DNA of 64,000 bases from Sphaerisporangium melleum (GTDB lineage Bacteria > Actinomycetota > Actinomycetes > Streptosporangiales > Streptosporangiaceae). Under the pieces are notes generated by a model. That model searched no databases and was not told the origin of the DNA. It was given only the letters and a program-made list of their open reading frames with translations. The translations under genes and the position numbers were made by a program. Positions 34,501-42,927 of this stretch are shown here, piece by piece. Position 1 is the stretch's first letter; each line of letters starts with the position of its first letter. The DNA lies in assembly GCF_014646695.1 (NCBI RefSeq), contig NZ_BMNT01000011.1, positions 87,357 through 151,356 of the forward strand, in the 5' to 3' direction.

Positions 34501-34978
34501 GGCAAGGATCCTAGGCCCCTTCCACTATCGCGTGTCGACAACATCTACGATTCGCTATGCCATGAGGCAGGTAGTCTGCCAGCTTCGGCGGCATCATGGC
34601 TCAAGCGTCCAGCATGAGCATGCGCGGAAATGATTTTTGGACGTTGACCTTCTTGTTACGAGTTTGCACAGGTCAGCGCCTCTGATGGCTGAGTGTCGGA
34701 ACCGCTCTCCTGAAGCGATGCTCGTAGCAGTTCCGCCGGAGCGGGCACGAGGTAGGCCGGCCGCGGGACGGCCTTGCTAACGCTGGTGCTAACGACGTCA
34801 GTCGACGCTCATGGACGTCCACGGAAGATGATCAAGGATCGTGCGCTCTGAGCAGGCGTTCGTGACTTCTGTAGACGTCGATGGACGGGCCTCGGACGAC
34901 TTTTAATCCGTAGGGGCAGGGAGCACGGCGGGGGATCGATGGGGCAGTCTCGGGCGCTAAGCCTCGAAGGATCGTTCC
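34501..34978. other. 478-base gap between divergent island genes
   Basis: Must contain promoters for paralogue B (leftward) and the HAD gene (rightward). No gene, tRNA or repeat is seen. Confidence 0.5.
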
Positions 34979-35686
34979 GTGCAACGGCTCGCGCTCTTCG
35001 ACCTCGATAACACTCTTGTGGACCTTGACGAGGCGTTCCGGGTATGGGTCGAGGAGTTCGCCGACGAGCATGGCTTAGGGTCCGAAACGATTGACTGGCT
35101 GGTCGCTCTGGACCGGGACGGCTTTCCACACCGTGAGGTGTTCTTCGCCAAGGTCTGTGGGCGCTTCTCTCTGTCGGATTCGGTCGAGGAGTTGTGGCGC
35201 CGCTATCGGAGGCGCCTGCCGCACCTCGTGCGCTGTCGGCCCGCAGTCCTGGACGGACTGGTCTGGCTACGGGGCTCCGGGTGGCTCGTGGTGATCGTGA
35301 CTAACGGGATGGCCGACAACCAGCTTGGGAAGATTCAGCAGACCGGGTTGGCGGAGGCCGTAGACGCCTACGCGCTGTCGAGAGTCGAAGGCATCCGCAA
35401 GCCTGACGTCGCCCTGTTCGAGATCGCGGCCAAGCGCTGCGGTATGACTCTCGCCGGGGGCGGTTGGGTCATCGGCGACAACCTCACCGCCGACATCGCC
35501 AGCGGACGCGCCGCAGGCCTCCGGACGATCTGGGTCGACCGAGGCACCTGGCCCGGCGTCGACCACCAGGCCGACCACGTGGTCACGGACGTACTCCAAG
35601 CCATTGAGATGGAAGTGAGAGGGCGACGGTTCGCCATGACAGCAGCGGCGACAGCAACGTCGGCCACCAGGGGCATCCGGCGATAG
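34979..35686 (+). CDS. HAD-family hydrolase
   Basis: 235 residues from GTG 34979 with AAGGA nine bases upstream. ALFDLDNTLVDLD holds the nucleophile Asp and D+2 Asp, VIVTNGM the Thr motif II, RKPDVALFEIAAKRCG the Lys motif III, and WVIGDNLTADIASGRAAGL the acidic motif IV. The cap (residues 15-85) is helical, so type C1. Substrates are small phosphates; none assigned. It is the last gene before the second attachment site. The C-terminal codons (TAAATATSATRG) run over repeated GACAGC words and may be an added tail. Confidence 0.9.
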   Translation: MQRLALFDLDNTLVDLDEAFRVWVEEFADEHGLGSETIDWLVALDRDGFPHREVFFAKVCGRFSLSDSVEELWRRYRRRLPHLVRCRPAVLDGLVWLRGSGWLVVIVTNGMADNQLGKIQQTGLAEAVDAYALSRVEGIRKPDVALFEIAAKRCGMTLAGGGWVIGDNLTADIASGRAAGLRTIWVDRGTWPGVDHQADHVVTDVLQAIEMEVRGRRFAMTAAATATSATRGIRR

Positions 35687-35738
35687 CCGTGCACCACCCT
35701 CTGACCTCGGTCTATGGCAGGGGAGCAGGGTGGTTGTT

Positions 35739-35785
35739 CCGCCTGAAAAGCGGAAGGTCGGCGGTTCGACCCCGCCCCTGACCAC
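35739..35785 (+). repeat. Attachment site copy 2
   Basis: Identical over 47 bp to the 3' end of tRNA-Phe. The sequence before it is not tRNA, so this is not a second tRNA gene. It divides the composite island into two units. The flank before it (CACCACCCTCTG, CGGTCT) also resembles that before copy 3. Confidence 0.93.
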
Positions 35786-35797
35786 TCTGTGACCAGC

Positions 35798-35834
35798 AAA
35801 AACCCCGGACCATGAATCATGGTCCGGGGTTTTT
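35798..35834. terminator. Strong bidirectional hairpin terminator at attachment copy 2
   Basis: An 18-bp perfect inverted repeat, AAAAACCCCGGACCATGA and its complement, around one base. It has A and T runs on both sides, so it can end transcription from either direction. It lies 13 bases after the attachment copy and 11 bases before the integrase relic stop. Confidence 0.92.
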
Positions 35835-35844
35835 ACATCAACGG

Positions 35845-36036
35845 CTACATCAACCGTTGAGCGATCTCTTTTCCGAGCCGCTTGAGCGCCTTCGTCTTCT
35901 CTTCCAGGGACGCATGCGCGTACACGTCCATTGTGACCTCTATGGCGCTGTGGCCGACGATCTCGCGAACCACGTGCGGAGGCACGCCCAGGTCGAGGAG
36001 CAGCGAAACGGCCGTGTGCCGGATGTCCAGATCGCT
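35845..36036 (-). pseudogene. Integrase C-terminal fragment of unit 2
   Basis: About 62 codons reading RHTAVSLLLDLGVPPHVVRE, VGHSAIEVTM and VYAHASLEEKTKALKRLG, ending at TAG 35845-35847. It keeps His-x-x-Arg in part, the second His and the catalytic Tyr. It is clearly related to the unit 1 integrase (VTLLLNLGVPPQVVRD in that protein) but not a copy. Upstream of about 36036 the similarity stops, so most of the gene is deleted. Confidence 0.85.
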
Positions 36037-36222
36037 ATATCAGCAGGCGCCGGCCGACGAGAGTTCCCAGCGGCAGGATCTCTGCGAAGAGCTGAAGGGT
36101 TCCAGCCTGTCTTGGCTGTGTTGCCGGTTGCCTGGGTGTACGGGATGGCCTGATCATCGAGACCGTGCCTGCCCCTGGCAGAGTGTGGCTGGCCCGCGAA
36201 TCGGTCGCGAATACTGTGAGCC

Positions 36223-37104
36223 ATGAACAGCAGACGACAGCTCGGGGAGTTCCTGCAGACAAGGCGCTCTCAGCTGCGACCCGAGGACGTGGGGGTGGCC
36301 ACCTACGGTGACCGGCGTCGGGTGCCCGGGCTGCGTCGGGAGGAACTGGCGCTGCTGGCCGGTGTGAGCGCGTCGTATTACTCACGGCTGGAGCAGGGCC
36401 AGGCGCCCAACGCCTCGCCCGACGTGCTCGACGCGCTGGCCCGGGCCCTGCGCCTGGACGATGCGGAATGTCGGCACCTGCATGATCTGGCCGCCGCCGG
36501 CCGCCGCCGGAGCACCGTGCGCCGTGCCGCGCCCGAACGGGTCAGCCCCGCGACGCGTCAACTGGTCGCGGTGCTCGGTGACGTGCCCGTGCTGGTGCTC
36601 GGCCGGCGCGGCGACGTGCTGACATGGAACACGCCGGGCCACGCCCTGTACGCCGGCCATCTGGCCCTGGACAGCCCGGACACACCCCGGCAGCGGCCCA
36701 ATATGGCCCGCCTGGTGTTCCAGGACGCGCACACCCGCGACCTGTACGCTGACTGGCCCGCAAAGGCCCGGGGCGTCGTGGCGACCCTGCGCATGACCTC
36801 CGGCCGCCATCCGGACGACCCGCTACTGACCGCGCTGGTCGGAGAGCTGACGGTCAAGAGCCCAGAGTTCGCCACGATGTGGGCCGACCATCGCATCAAG
36901 ACCGGCGGCGACACGGTCTACGAGATGCGGCACCCGCTGGTGGGCGCCATGCGCGTGACCCAGCAGACTCTGCGGACCACCGATGACCAGTCGGTGGTCG
37001 TCGCTACCACCGAACCCGGCTCGCCCTCGCACTCCGCGATGAGGCTGCTCGTCCATAGCGTGCTGACAGGGCAGGCGTCCCGGCGTACCCGAATCACCAG
37101 CTGA
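36223..37104 (+). CDS. XRE-family regulator with MmyB-like ligand domain
   Basis: 293 residues. LGEFLQTRRSQLRPEDVG and RRRVPGLRREELALLAGVSASYYSRLEQGQAPNAS form the helix-turn-helix region with the actinobacterial V-P-G-L-R-R-E-E-L-A motif. The rest, from about residue 100, is the MmyB-like domain (ILTWN-like VLTWNTPGHALY, MARLVFQDAHTRDLYADW) thought to bind a fatty-acid-like or other small ligand. It probably represses or activates the two genes that follow, 70 bases downstream. Confidence 0.9.
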   Translation: MNSRRQLGEFLQTRRSQLRPEDVGVATYGDRRRVPGLRREELALLAGVSASYYSRLEQGQAPNASPDVLDALARALRLDDAECRHLHDLAAAGRRRSTVRRAAPERVSPATRQLVAVLGDVPVLVLGRRGDVLTWNTPGHALYAGHLALDSPDTPRQRPNMARLVFQDAHTRDLYADWPAKARGVVATLRMTSGRHPDDPLLTALVGELTVKSPEFATMWADHRIKTGGDTVYEMRHPLVGAMRVTQQTLRTTDDQSVVVATTEPGSPSHSAMRLLVHSVLTGQASRRTRITS

Positions 37105-37174
37105 CCCCCGCATTCCCCAGGCGCTCCGACCGGAGCGCCCGATGCCGCACGCCCTCATTCAGACAGGACCAGGT

Positions 37175-38104
37175 ATGCGCACCAGATTCCTCGCCTTCGC
37201 GATCGCCGCCGCAATCGGCCTGACGACCGTATCCCCGTCGGACGCGGCGACGTCCCGGATAGCGGTCCACTTCGACCTGACCAAGGGCCAGCAGCCGGAG
37301 AACATCGCCCTCGCCCCGGACGGCACGGCCTATGTCACCTTCGCCGCCGCCCGCCAGGTCGCCGCGATCAGCCCGAAAGGCACCATTCGGATCCTGGCGA
37401 CCCTTCCCGCCCCGGCTGACGGCGGGGCACCGGCCCTCGGGTTCGCCCTGACCACCGGCATCGTCCGCACCGCCGACGGCACGCTCTATTTCCTGTACGC
37501 CAGCGGCGACCCCGCGACCACCGGCCTTTACCGGCTGCGTCCCGGCCGGCAACCGCAGCGCATCACCGCGCTTCCGGGGAACGGCCTGCCCAACGGCCTG
37601 GCCTACGACGAACAGGCGAAGACCTTCTACCTCACCGACTCGGTCCTCGGCTCCATCTCCACCGTGCCGCTGCACGGCGGCCCCGCCCGGACCTGGTCGT
37701 CGGCACCGGAACTCGCCGCGGCCGGATTCCTCGGCGCCAACGGCATCAAGGTACGGCACGGCGCGATCTGGGCCACGAATCTCGACCGGGGCACCCTGCT
37801 TCGAATTCCGATCAGGCAGGGCCGCCCCGGTCCTGTCCAGGTCAAGGCCACCGGCCTGGCCGGCATCGATGACATCGCCTTCACCGGTAACGGGGACGAC
37901 CAGGTCATCGCGGCCCTCAACGCCCCGAACAAGGTCGTGCGCATCGACGCGGACGGCCGTGCCGTGACCCTTCTCACCGAGGGACTCCAGAACCCCACCT
38001 CGGTGGCGGTACGCGGTCGGACCCTCTACGTGCTCAACGCCGCCTACCTCACCGCCACCGACCCCAACCTGACCCTGGCCACCATTGGAGCGACCCATGC
38101 ATGA
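37175..38104 (+). CDS. Secreted SMP-30/gluconolactonase-like beta-propeller
   Basis: 309 residues from ATG 37175 (AGGACC upstream); a longer form from 37142 would place odd residues before the signal. MRTRFLAFAIAAAIGLTTVSPSDAA is a signal peptide. The body repeats strands with P-E-N-I-A-L-A-P-D-G-T-A-Y-V, PNGLAYD, GANGIKV and PTSVAV, the N-G-x-A and P-x-x-x-A patterns of six-bladed SMP-30-type propellers. It may bind or hydrolyse a lactone. Its end overlaps the next gene by eight bases, so the two are an operon. Confidence 0.8.
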   Translation: MRTRFLAFAIAAAIGLTTVSPSDAATSRIAVHFDLTKGQQPENIALAPDGTAYVTFAAARQVAAISPKGTIRILATLPAPADGGAPALGFALTTGIVRTADGTLYFLYASGDPATTGLYRLRPGRQPQRITALPGNGLPNGLAYDEQAKTFYLTDSVLGSISTVPLHGGPARTWSSAPELAAAGFLGANGIKVRHGAIWATNLDRGTLLRIPIRQGRPGPVQVKATGLAGIDDIAFTGNGDDQVIAALNAPNKVVRIDADGRAVTLLTEGLQNPTSVAVRGRTLYVLNAAYLTATDPNLTLATIGATHA

Positions 38105-38993
38105 GATCAAGCTCGGCGACGTCACCGTCACCCGCGTGGAGGAGATCCACGGCCCGATCATGCCGGCGCGGGACTTCTTCCCGACCATCCCTGAGGAAGC
38201 CTGGCAGGAGCACCGCGACCTGCTCGTCCCGGATCATCTGAGCTCCGACGACGACGTGGTGCACGTCGCCATGCAGACCTGGGTGCTGCGCAGCGAGGGC
38301 CGTACCATCCTGATCGACACCGGGATCGGCAATGACAAGAACCGTCCCGCGGTCGAACCCTGGCACCGGCAGCAGCTGGACTACCTCGGCCGGCTCGCGG
38401 TGGCCGGAGTCCAGCCTGAGGACGTCGACGTGGTCGTCAACACTCATTTGCACCTCGACCACGTCGGCTGGAACACCCGCTTGGTCGAGGACGAGTGGGT
38501 GCCGACCTTCCCGAACGCCACGTATCTGATGCCCGCCGCCGACTTCCATCACTGGAACCCGGAGAACAATCCGGGCATCTCGGGCAGCATCAACGAGTAT
38601 GCCTTTGAGGACAGCATCACCCCGGTGCACGCGGCCGGGCAGGTGCACCTGTGGGAGGACTCCTACGTCATCGACGGCAACCTGCGTTTGGAGGCCGCTC
38701 CCGGGCACACGCCCGGCCACGCGGTGATCAAGCTGGAATCCAGTGGCGACCGGGCCTTGTTCGCTGCCGACATCATCCACACGCCGCTACAACTGCGTCA
38801 CCACCACCACGGCAGTTGCTTCTGCGAGGACCCGGTCCAGGCCCGCGCGACCAGACGCCGCCTGCTCGACTGGGCTGCCGACACCACCGCGCTGGTCCTG
38901 CCCGCCCACTTCAGCGGTCGATCCGCGCTGGAGATCGAGCGGCGCGCCGAGTCCTACGCTGTCAGGGAGTGGGCACCCTTCAGCCGCTACTGA
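38097..38993 (+). CDS. MBL-fold metallo-hydrolase (quorum-lactonase-like class)
   Basis: 298 residues from ATG 38097 after GGAG. NTHLHLDHVGWN gives the HxHxDH metal motif; further ligands lie in APGHTPGHAV (His), FAADIIH (Asp) and VLPAHFSG (His). The N-terminal part (HVAMQTWVLRSEGRTILIDTGIGNDK) is typical of the AttM/AiiA-like and related MBL hydrolase class. No signal peptide. It is coupled to the propeller gene. A detoxification or signal-degrading role is plausible. Confidence 0.88.
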   Translation: MHEIKLGDVTVTRVEEIHGPIMPARDFFPTIPEEAWQEHRDLLVPDHLSSDDDVVHVAMQTWVLRSEGRTILIDTGIGNDKNRPAVEPWHRQQLDYLGRLAVAGVQPEDVDVVVNTHLHLDHVGWNTRLVEDEWVPTFPNATYLMPAADFHHWNPENNPGISGSINEYAFEDSITPVHAAGQVHLWEDSYVIDGNLRLEAAPGHTPGHAVIKLESSGDRALFAADIIHTPLQLRHHHHGSCFCEDPVQARATRRRLLDWAADTTALVLPAHFSGRSALEIERRAESYAVREWAPFSRY

Positions 38994-39074
38994 CCGCGTC
39001 GCCCGTGGGTACCCGGCGGCCGCCGTCCACCACCCTCTGGCCACGGTCTCCAGGTCGAAGGCAGGGCGATTGTG

Positions 39075-39121
39075 CCGCCTGAAAAGCGGAAGGTCGGCGG
39101 TTCGACCCCGCCCCTGACCAC
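39075..39121 (+). repeat. Attachment site copy 3 (right end of composite island)
   Basis: The third identical 47-bp copy of the tRNA-Phe 3' end. It lies about 80 bases after the MBL gene. Its downstream terminator probably was the original one of the chromosomal tRNA. Confidence 0.92.
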
Positions 39122-39136
39122 CCCTCCTGAACAGCC

Positions 39137-39169
39137 AAAACGCCCCGAGCATCCGTGCCGGGGCGTTTT
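39137..39169 (+). terminator. Terminator after attachment copy 3
   Basis: AAAACGCCCCG paired with CGGGGCGTTTT around an 11-base loop, 16 bases after the copy. Same place relative to the att core as the hairpins at copies 1 and 2. Confidence 0.9.
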
Positions 39170-39398
39170 CGATTTCAGCCACCCGCTGATCGTCTTGGGT
39201 ATTGGTGAGTGCTGAAGCTTCAGCGATATTTCCCCAGTAGTCGTCCTCTCCAGGATCTGGCAGGTCCCCAGAGCCGGCCGGCGGTTCGCAAGGAGAGCGG
39301 TATCCACCGTTCGGTGGGTTTTCTGGTCAGCATCATTCGTGGTCGATCACGGCTGGCAGGTCGATTCGCCGCGAGGGCGAGCACAAGATGCTTGAGCC

Positions 39399-40292
39399 AT
39401 GGCAGTCATCGAAGTCACAGACCTCCGCAAGAGGTACGCGGATCTGACAGTTCTGGACGGCGTGTCGTTCTCCGTGGAGGAGGGCGAGATCTTCGGCATT
39501 CTCGGGCCGAACGGCACCGGTAAGACCACCACCGTGGAGTCTGTGGAGGGCCTGCGGCGCCCGGATAGTGGGTTGATCAGGGTCCTTGGGCTCGACCCGG
39601 TCCAGGACGGGCCTAAGGTTCGTGAGCTGATCGGGGTGCAGCTCCAGCAGACCCAGTTGCCGGAGAACCTGAAGGTATGGGAGGCGCTCGATCTGTATGC
39701 CTCCTTCTACGCCAAGCCCCGTGACTGGCGGGAACTGCTGGAGGAATGGGGGCTGGCCGACAAGCGCAACGCCCGCTTCGGGAAGCTGTCGGGCGGTCAG
39801 AAGCAGCGCCTGTTCATCGCGCTGGCGTTGGTGGGCAACCCGCGGGTGGCCTTCCTGGACGAGCTCACCACGGGCCTGGACCCGCAGGCCCGCCGTGCCA
39901 CGTGGGAGCTGATCAAGCAGGTGCGGGCGAGCGGCGTGACCGTGGTGTTGGTCAGCCACTTCATGGACGAGGTCGAGGAGCTGTGCGACCGCGTCGCCGT
40001 GTTCAACCACGGCAAGGTCGTGGCGATCGACAGCCCGGCCGGGCTGGTCGGCGGAGAGCACCAGATGCGGTTCACGCTGATGGCGGGGGACATGGTCGGC
40101 CTGGAAGGGCTGCCGGGGGTGACCGGCGTGTCCAGGGAGGGGGACCGGGTGGTCGTCTCGGGCAGGGGTGACTTCGCTACGGCGGTCACCGCGCATCTGG
40201 CCCGCCACCAGGTCCTGGTCAGTGATCTCCGCCTTGACAGGCGCACTCTGGAAGACGCGTTCACCGCCCTGACCGGCCGGTCCTTCGGCTGA
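39399..40292 (+). CDS. ABC transporter ATP-binding protein
   Basis: 297 residues. Walker A GPNGTGKTTT (about 37-46), Q loop VQLQQTQLP, signature LSGGQKQR, Walker B RVAFLDELTTGLD and switch VSHFMDE are all present. A C-terminal domain of about 80 residues follows, as in drug-export (CcmA/DrrA-like) ATPases. The second Walker B acidic residue is Glu in LDE. Twelve bases separate it from the permease gene. With the permease it forms an ABC-2 exporter controlled by the two-component genes that follow. Confidence 0.95.
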   Translation: MAVIEVTDLRKRYADLTVLDGVSFSVEEGEIFGILGPNGTGKTTTVESVEGLRRPDSGLIRVLGLDPVQDGPKVRELIGVQLQQTQLPENLKVWEALDLYASFYAKPRDWRELLEEWGLADKRNARFGKLSGGQKQRLFIALALVGNPRVAFLDELTTGLDPQARRATWELIKQVRASGVTVVLVSHFMDEVEELCDRVAVFNHGKVVAIDSPAGLVGGEHQMRFTLMAGDMVGLEGLPGVTGVSREGDRVVVSGRGDFATAVTAHLARHQVLVSDLRLDRRTLEDAFTALTGRSFG

Positions 40293-40303
40293 GGAAGCAG
40301 ATC

Positions 40304-40999
40304 ATGATGAAACTCGCCATTGTCGAGACCAAGCTGCTGACCCGCGAGCCCGGGGCGCTGTTCTCGCTGCTCATACCGTTGTTCATCCTGGTGGTGTTCG
40401 GCAGCTCGATCGAGCCGGGTGACACCGTGCTCCTGCCCATGGCGCTGGCCATCGCCGTGGGGCTGGTGAGTCTGTACCTGCTGCCCACCACTCTGGCGAC
40501 CTACCGCGAGCGGGGCATACTGCGCAGGTTGTCCACCACGCCGGTGCGCCCAGGGAATCTGCTGGCGGTGCAGCTGCTCCTGCAGTTGGTCCTGGCGGTG
40601 ACCGCGTGCGGGCTGCTGATGGCGGTCGCGGGTACCGTCCTCGGCGCTCATCTGCCCAGCCGGGTGCTGTCCGGTGTGCTGGTGTTCCTTGTGGGTACGG
40701 CGAGCATGTTCGCCATCGGCCTGCTCATCGCGGCGCTGGCACCGAACGGCCGGGCCGCCAACGGGATCGGGGTGCTGCTGTATTTCCCGATGGCCTACCT
40801 CGCCGGGCTCATCCAGCCGATGCAGCAGATGCCCGATATCGTGGCGGCCATCGGGGAGTACACCCCGCTGGGTGCTTTCGGGCAGAGCCTGCGGGATGTC
40901 TGGGCGGGCAGTGCTCCGAGCCCCTTGCTGATGGGTGTGATGGCTGCTTATGCCCTGGTCATCAGCATCGCGGCGGCCAAGTTCTTCCGCTGGGAGTGA
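40304..40999 (+). CDS. ABC-2 type permease
   Basis: 231 residues with about six hydrophobic segments: FSLLIPLFILVVFG, LPMALAIAVGLVSLYLLP, LLLQLVLAVTACGLLMAV, GVLVFLVGTASMFAIGLLIAAL, ANGIGVLLYFPMAYLAGL and a last near the C-terminus. YRERGILRRLSTTPVRP is the cytoplasmic coupling loop typical of ABC-2 (DrrB-like) permeases. GAGGAAG precedes the ATG. Substrate unknown; drug or lipid export is usual for this type. Confidence 0.93.
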   Translation: MMKLAIVETKLLTREPGALFSLLIPLFILVVFGSSIEPGDTVLLPMALAIAVGLVSLYLLPTTLATYRERGILRRLSTTPVRPGNLLAVQLLLQLVLAVTACGLLMAVAGTVLGAHLPSRVLSGVLVFLVGTASMFAIGLLIAALAPNGRAANGIGVLLYFPMAYLAGLIQPMQQMPDIVAAIGEYTPLGAFGQSLRDVWAGSAPSPLLMGVMAAYALVISIAAAKFFRWE

Positions 41000-41002
41000 C
41001 GC

Positions 41003-42166
41003 ATGACCGGGCGGCTCGACCGATGGGAGCACCTGCTGGAGCGGCAGCTGGCGGCCGCTCCGTACGTGCTGCTCGCGGTCTCCATGGTGCTCTCTCTGCT
41101 CACCGGCAGCAACCCGTGGGTCACGTGCGGCGTGGCCGCGCTCGCCGCCGCCTGGATGCGGTCGGCGCCGCGGGGCCCGGTGTACGTGGCCGGGCTGGTG
41201 GTGCTGATCGGCGTGCTCTGTACGCAGGGCGTGTGGTTCGCGAGCTTCTTTGCCTTCGTCGGATATCTGCACTCTTGGGAGTACCTGAAGGGGAAGTGGC
41301 GTTTTGTCGGGTTAACCGCTACGGCGGCGATCAGCGTCGCGACCTACCGTGGGGGCCTGCCCGAGCCCACCACGTCCGCAACCCTCACCTACCTCTTCTT
41401 CACCGCCGCCATCGTCGCGGCAGTGGGCCTGTTCAGCTTCGCCGGCGAGATCACCGCCGAGCGGAGCGCCCAGCGCAAGCGGATGGTGGCGCGGCTCGAG
41501 GAGGCCATGCGGGAGAACGCGGGCCTGCATGCCCAGCTCCTGGTCCAAGCCCGAGAGGCGGGCGTACTCGACGAGCGGCAACGCATGGCGGCTGAGATCC
41601 ACGACACCCTCGCCCAGGGCCTGACCGGCATCATCACTCAGCTTCAGGCGGCCAAGCAGGCCGAGGACTGGCACCGCCGTGTGGACAACGCGATCCGGCT
41701 GGCGCGGGAGAGCCTGGCCGAGGCCCGGCGCTCCGTGCACGCGGTGGGCCCAGGCCAACTGGAGGCGGCACCGCTGTCCCAGGCACTGAACGACGTCGTG
41801 ACCCATTGGGGCGAACTCAACGGAGTACGCGCGGATTTCACCGTCACTGGTACGGTCCGTCCCATGCATCCGGAGGTGGAGGAGACGCTGCTGCGCACGG
41901 CGCAGGAGGCCTTGGCCAACGCGGCCAAGCACGCCGGCGCGTCCCGGATCGGTCTGACCCTGTCGTACATGGAGGACGTGGTCACCCTGGACGTCCGCGA
42001 CGATGGCGCAGGATTCGACCCCGAGCGTGTCCGCGACGGCGGCGGCTTCGGTCTGACGGCGATGCGCAAGCGGGTGAGCCGGCTGGCGGGCACGCTGGAG
42101 ATCGAGTCGGAGCCCGGGGCCGGCACCGCGATCTCCGCGAGCGTTCCGGCGGTGGTACGTGACTGA
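41003..42166 (+). CDS. NarL-type sensor histidine kinase
   Basis: 387 residues. Four to five membrane segments fill residues about 18-155. After a coiled linker comes ERQRMAAEIHDTLAQGLTGII with His200 as the phosphorylated residue (HisKA_3). The ATPase domain has EALANAAKHAGAS (N box) and DVRDDGAGFDP ... GGGFGLTAMRKR (G boxes). It starts four bases after the permease stop and overlaps the regulator by eight bases. It likely senses a membrane or drug stress and controls the exporter. Confidence 0.94.
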   Translation: MTGRLDRWEHLLERQLAAAPYVLLAVSMVLSLLTGSNPWVTCGVAALAAAWMRSAPRGPVYVAGLVVLIGVLCTQGVWFASFFAFVGYLHSWEYLKGKWRFVGLTATAAISVATYRGGLPEPTTSATLTYLFFTAAIVAAVGLFSFAGEITAERSAQRKRMVARLEEAMRENAGLHAQLLVQAREAGVLDERQRMAAEIHDTLAQGLTGIITQLQAAKQAEDWHRRVDNAIRLARESLAEARRSVHAVGPGQLEAAPLSQALNDVVTHWGELNGVRADFTVTGTVRPMHPEVEETLLRTAQEALANAAKHAGASRIGLTLSYMEDVVTLDVRDDGAGFDPERVRDGGGFGLTAMRKRVSRLAGTLEIESEPGAGTAISASVPAVVRD

Positions 42167-42803
42167 GACCCCGGTCAGGCTGCTGATCGCCGACGATCAC
42201 CCCATCGTCCGCGACGGCATCCGGGGCATGTTCGCCGGCGACCCGGACTTCGAGGTGCTCGGCGAGGCGGCGGATGGCGCGCAGGCCGTAGAGCGCGCCC
42301 GGGCACTGAACCCCGACGTGATCCTCATGGACCTCCGCATGCCCGGGATGGACGGCGTCACAGCCATCAAGGAACTGGCCAGGCTCGGCATCGCGGCCCG
42401 CGTGCTCGTCCTGACCACCTATGACACCGACCGGGACGTCATGCCCGCCATCGAGGCCGGAGCCACCGGCTACCTGCTCAAGGACACCGGCCGCGACGAG
42501 CTCGTTCGCGCCGTGCGTACCGCGGCGCGGGGTGAAGCCGTGCTGTCCCCGTCGGTCGCCACCCGCCTCCTCGGCCAGGTCCGCGCCCCTGCCGACCCGC
42601 TGAGCGCGCGGGAACTGGAAATCCTCCAGCTCATCGCCGACGGTGCCACCAACCGCGAAGCCGCCGCACGCTTGTTCATCAGCGAGGCCACGGTCAAGAG
42701 CCATGTGCTGCACATCTACGCCAAACTCGGCGTCAACGACCGCGCGGCCGCCGTCGCCACCGCCTTCCGCCGGGGCCTGCTCACCGTGGAGAACGACCGA
42801 TGA
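42159..42803 (+). CDS. NarL/LuxR-type response regulator
   Basis: 214 residues from GTG 42159. Receiver domain: LLIADDHPIVRDG (acidic pair), NPDVILMDLRMPGMDG with Asp58 as phospho-acceptor, and LLKDTGRDEL with the conserved Lys. The C-terminal LuxR helix-turn-helix is LSARELEILQLIADGATNREAAARLFISEATVKSHVLHIYAKLGVNDRAAAV. Partner of the kinase before it, translationally coupled. Confidence 0.95.
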   Translation: MTETPVRLLIADDHPIVRDGIRGMFAGDPDFEVLGEAADGAQAVERARALNPDVILMDLRMPGMDGVTAIKELARLGIAARVLVLTTYDTDRDVMPAIEAGATGYLLKDTGRDELVRAVRTAARGEAVLSPSVATRLLGQVRAPADPLSARELEILQLIADGATNREAAARLFISEATVKSHVLHIYAKLGVNDRAAAVATAFRRGLLTVENDR

Positions 42804-42927
42804 CGGCGCGTGGAGATCTCGGTTCACCCCGATCTCGCAGTTGACATGGTGTTCGGCTGTCGACGGCGACGCTGACGGCAAGGTCGGCTACCCGTCACAG
42901 ATGAAGTCGTGGTTCCTTGCGCGACAT

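Larger units (their letters stand above)
21395..35785. mobile_element. Genomic island unit 1 in tRNA-Phe (14.4 kb)
   Basis: Bounded by identical 47-bp copies of the tRNA-Phe 3' end, with an integrase reading away from the interior near the left end. Cargo: an unknown Cys/His protein, a decayed integrase with an ISL3 insertion, a HEPN-like protein, a small two-CxxC protein, a Lamassu-like operon, two zinc-ribbon/GIY-YIG proteins and a HAD hydrolase. The 28.1-31.6 kb stretch is visibly less GC-rich than flanking chromosomal genes, which supports transfer. No conjugation or replication genes are seen, so it is an island rather than a full ICE, and with the broken integrase it is likely fixed. 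Confidence 0.85.
35786..39121. mobile_element. Genomic island unit 2 (3.3 kb), remnant
   Basis: Bounded by attachment copies 2 and 3. It retains the last codons of an integrase at the left end, in the same place and orientation as in unit 1, plus an XRE regulator, a secreted beta-propeller and an MBL hydrolase. It cannot move by itself. Either it is an older integration trimmed by deletion or the two units once formed one array. Confidence 0.75.

Noticed and set aside
35700..35785. Possible second tRNA-Phe gene
   Set aside because: Only the 3' 47 nt are present; there is no acceptor 5' strand or D arm upstream. The same holds for the copy at 39075. They are attachment sites.
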